This document shows positions 33,312 through 35,475 of a DNA stretch of 35,475 bases, piece by piece. Position numbers and translations under genes: made by a program. Location: positions 1 to 35,475 of the forward strand of contig CABMPP010000036.1 of assembly GCA_902388495.1 (NCBI GenBank), in the 5' to 3' direction. How positions within the stretch are numbered: position 1 is the first letter of the stretch; every line of letters begins with the position of its first letter. The notes under the pieces were generated by a model. It saw nothing but the letters and a program-made list of their open reading frames with translations. It did no database searches and had not been told where the DNA came from. Origin of the DNA: an uncultured Bacteroides sp. (lineage in GTDB: Bacteria > Bacteroidota > Bacteroidia > Bacteroidales > Bacteroidaceae).

Positions 33312-35183
33312 TTATGAGGTTGCGTTCATTCCTTTTGCCCCATTGCGATAGTCTGCCGGAGACATGTTGTACTCTTTCTGGAAGAGGCGGTAGAAGTGGC
33401 GTGCGCTGCCGAAGCCTGATTCTTCGGCCACGACTGCAATTTTAATGTACTCCGAGCTTTCGAGCAGGAAGAGGGCATGTTCCAGGCGCAGGTGGTTGAT
33501 GTAGTCCCCGAGGGACAGTTGCGCCATTTCCTGGGTGGCGGCGTTCAGTTCGGCGGCGGAGATGTCCAGTCGGGTGCAGATGTCGCTCGGCTTGAGGTCG
33601 GAGTGGAGATAAGGCTTTTCTTCCTGCATCAGCGTCTGCAGGGCGCTGAAGTGTTTTTGGAGCACATACTGCCGGTCCAGTTTTTCTTCTTTTTCTTTCA
33701 ACCACTGGGGCAGCTCGTTGTCGTTGAGGGGGGAGTAGAGAACGGGCTCTGGAATTGGTTGTAATTCTTTGTTCAGCTTTTGCTGTTGCTTTATCTGGCG
33801 GACCATTTCGATGTTGCGGCGTTTGACTTTGCGCAAGTGGAGGGCGACGATGGCGGCGACGATGCTGATGAGCAGCGACAGGACGGCAAGCAGGATGAGG
33901 CGGGTGCGCTGGCGACTGATGGTGCTTTGCTGGCGGTCTATCTGCAGGCGTTGCTCGCTGATGTGGCTGATGGCGGCCAACTGCAGGGCTTCGCTGTGGC
34001 TGCTGCGGGCGCGAAGGCTGTCTTGCAGGGTTTCGCTACGGCGTTGCCACAAGAGGGCTTCGGCGGGGCGGTCCAGTGCCTGGAGCGCTTCGGACAGTTG
34101 GCGGCAGACGTCGGCATTGGCCTGGCTGATGCTGTCCGGGGCTTGCTGGTAGCGGTGGCGGATGGCGCTGAGCAGGGGCAGGGCGCGGTCGTAGCGGCGG
34201 GTTTGTATGTAGCATTCGGCCAGGTGGAGTTGGGCGTCGGCTGCTTCGGCATCGGTCGTAGTGGCAGCATCGGCGTTGTGGATATCGGCATCGGCTTCGA
34301 GGCGTTTTATCCACTGGCGCTCCTGGGTGGTATGGTTGGTGGCGTGGCAGAGGCGGATCAGCTGGTGACAGAGCAGGTGATGGTTTTCCCGGAGGGTCCA
34401 TTGGGGGATTCCGTCGGGGTGATGGGGGCCGAGGACAAGGGTGTCGAGTCCGGCGCTGAGCCATTGCATCCGTTGGGCCAGGGTGTCGGCGGCGGGGAGG
34501 TTGTTCTCTTGCAGGGCGTAGTCCAGGTTTTGACTGTAGATGTTGAAGAGATTGTTCAGGGCGCGGGCCATGTACGATTGGGTCCGGATGCGTTCGTCCA
34601 GGGTGAGCCAGGCCAGTTGGGTGGCTTTTCGGGCGGTTTCGTTGCGGTTCAGGGTGTCGCCGTAGGTGTGGTATATTTGGCTCATGCACCAGTAGGCGTC
34701 CTGCTTGGCACGTTCGGGCAGGGCGTCGCGGTCTATGCGGCGCAGCAGGAGGTCAGCGTAGTACATGGCGCTGTCCATTCGCTCCTGGCGGTGGTAGAGG
34801 AGCATGATGTTTTTGCAGAGGTTGATGTAGTATTGGGGGGTGGCCTGCACGCTGTCGGTGGCCAGGGCGTTGCGGTAGGCTTCGGCGGCTTGCAGGTATT
34901 TCTGTTGTCTCATGAGGATGTTTCCTTCCACCCATTCCAGTTTGAAGAGAGGACCTTGGCTGTTGCGGTGGAGCTGGTCTAGTTGTTGCAGTACTTCTTC
35001 GGCGGCTTGAGGGCTTTGCAGGGCTTGGCGGTCGAGCTGCGTCAGGGTGTCGGCGGTGTAGTGTTGTGGGGTGCTGGTGGCGCGTTGCCGGTGCTGGCAG
35101 GCGGTGAGCAGTAGTAGCAACAGGGCGACGATCAATGTCGGGATGTTGGTGAGCCGTGGGTGAGTCGTTTTCATCTTTATCAT
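33312..35183 (-). CDS. Membrane-anchored AraC-family regulator with periplasmic TPR repeats
   Basis: This 623-residue protein combines a sensor and a DNA-binding domain in one chain. The N-terminus has a hydrophobic export signal with a lipobox-like LLTAC (cysteine 29); ATG 35174 is an equally good start three codons later. Helical TPR-like repeats cover about 80-400 (for example YLQAAEAYRNALATD and RYDRALPLLSAIRHRY). One membrane span follows at 428-450, then a charged linker. The C-terminal AraC HTH at about 520-615 has both helix-turn-helices (KPSDICTRLDISAAELNAAT and IKIAVVAEESGFGSARHFYR). The layout puts TPRs in the periplasm and the HTH in the cytoplasm, typical of Bacteroidales one-component regulators. 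Its targets are not evident here and may lie beyond the right window edge. Confidence 0.9.
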   Translation of the reverse strand: MIKMKTTHPRLTNIPTLIVALLLLLLTACQHRQRATSTPQHYTADTLTQLDRQALQSPQAAEEVLQQLDQLHRNSQGPLFKLEWVEGNILMRQQKYLQAAEAYRNALATDSVQATPQYYINLCKNIMLLYHRQERMDSAMYYADLLLRRIDRDALPERAKQDAYWCMSQIYHTYGDTLNRNETARKATQLAWLTLDERIRTQSYMARALNNLFNIYSQNLDYALQENNLPAADTLAQRMQWLSAGLDTLVLGPHHPDGIPQWTLRENHHLLCHQLIRLCHATNHTTQERQWIKRLEADADIHNADAATTTDAEAADAQLHLAECYIQTRRYDRALPLLSAIRHRYQQAPDSISQANADVCRQLSEALQALDRPAEALLWQRRSETLQDSLRARSSHSEALQLAAISHISEQRLQIDRQQSTISRQRTRLILLAVLSLLISIVAAIVALHLRKVKRRNIEMVRQIKQQQKLNKELQPIPEPVLYSPLNDNELPQWLKEKEEKLDRQYVLQKHFSALQTLMQEEKPYLHSDLKPSDICTRLDISAAELNAATQEMAQLSLGDYINHLRLEHALFLLESSEYIKIAVVAEESGFGSARHFYRLFQKEYNMSPADYRNGAKGMNATS

Positions 35184-35209
35184 CGTATTGGCGTGTGCTC
35201 TTTTGGCGA

Positions 35210-35217
35210 CAAAGATA
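35210..35217 (-). promoter_or_regulatory. -7 promoter element of the AraC-type regulator gene
   Basis: Minus-strand TATCTTTG matches TAnnTTTG exactly, 26 bases before the start codon at 35183. A TTTG at 35231-35234 is too close (13 bases) to be a normal -33 element. Confidence 0.55.
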
Positions 35218-35324
35218 GAAAAAATGGACGCAAACTGTATAAGTTACGTAAAATAAGCGAATAATATTTTGAGCAATCTCTCCTAATCTTTTCTTCTTTC
35301 CTGACAGGATATGAGCAAGAGTAT

Positions 35325-35475
35325 CTCAAACTCCTCCGCCTGAAAGGGGAGGTGCCCGTAGGGCGGAGGGGTCTTACATCCGAAGGGACTTATCTATTGC
35401 AAAGTTACTCTCTGCTTATATAAGACCCCCTCCCCCCCTACGGGGTACTCCCCCTTTCAGGCGGGAGAGTTTGAG
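35325..35475. repeat. Foldback (inverted-repeat) intergenic element of about 150 bp
   Basis: The left arm, 35325-35376, and the right arm, 35421-35475, are imperfect inverted copies of each other: both outer ends read CTCAAACTC and both inner ends read GTCTTA when put in the same orientation. A 44-base spacer lies between. Each arm also has smaller palindromes (CCTCC/GGAGG and GCCC-GTA-GGGC). There is no coding capacity. A partial third copy opens the window at 1-38. It resembles a MITE or REP/BIME-type element; the responsible transposase is not in the window. Confidence 0.8.

Noticed and set aside
33780..34982. A 400-codon open frame on the plus strand opposite the AraC-type regulator
   Set aside because: It is antisense to a well-supported gene in GC-rich DNA, has a Val/Gly/Gln-rich composition typical of shadow frames, and shows no domain.

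Overview
The window reads as chromosomal DNA of a gut Bacteroides or a close relative in the order Bacteroidales. The evidence is SusC/SusD pairs under ECF sigma/anti-sigma control, promoters of the TAnnTTTG (-7) / TTTG (-33) type, few Shine-Dalgarno sequences, a fused SecDF, and a membrane-bound AraC-type regulator with TPR repeats. I cannot name the species. Both window ends lie in copies of one GC-rich repeat, which would fit a draft-assembly contig that stops at repeats.

Layout. 1-195: repeat fragment and a terminator. 196-3072 (minus): korA-korB, a 2-oxoacid:ferredoxin oxidoreductase. 3237-3308: tRNA-Arg(CCU). 3522-17730 (plus): a complete polysaccharide utilization locus (PUL) with ECF sigma factor, FecR-type anti-sigma factor, SusC with an N-terminal STN signalling domain, SusD, a GH2 enzyme, a GH35 beta-galactosidase and a GH109-type NAD-dependent glycosidase. 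17838-22653 (minus): a 1399-residue 2-hydroxyacyl-CoA dehydratase activase-type iron-sulfur protein followed by a TetR regulator. 22850-30733 (minus): secDF, then (upstream) a probable four-gene operon of two rhomboid proteases, an exonuclease/endonuclease/phosphatase-fold protein and an M3 peptidase lipoprotein. 30949-33155 (plus): HU protein and argS, each with a good promoter. 33312-35183 (minus): a membrane-anchored TPR/AraC regulator. 35325-35475: a roughly 150-bp foldback repeat.

How the PUL should work. SusD (surface lipoprotein) and SusC (TonB-dependent porin) capture and import a glycan. Import is sensed by the SusC STN domain, which signals to FecR, which releases the sigma factor to raise PUL expression. 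GH2 and GH35 would remove beta-galactose and GH109 would remove alpha-GalNAc. Together these match the two linkages of mucin core-1 O-glycan (Gal-beta-1,3-GalNAc-alpha-Ser/Thr), although the substrate is an inference. Four intergenic hairpins punctuate the operon (before susC, two groups between susD and GH2, one before GH109) and may set expression steps.

The least characterised parts are the giant activase/TetR pair, the triple repeat able to form alternative hairpins between susD and GH2, and the foldback repeat family at the window ends.
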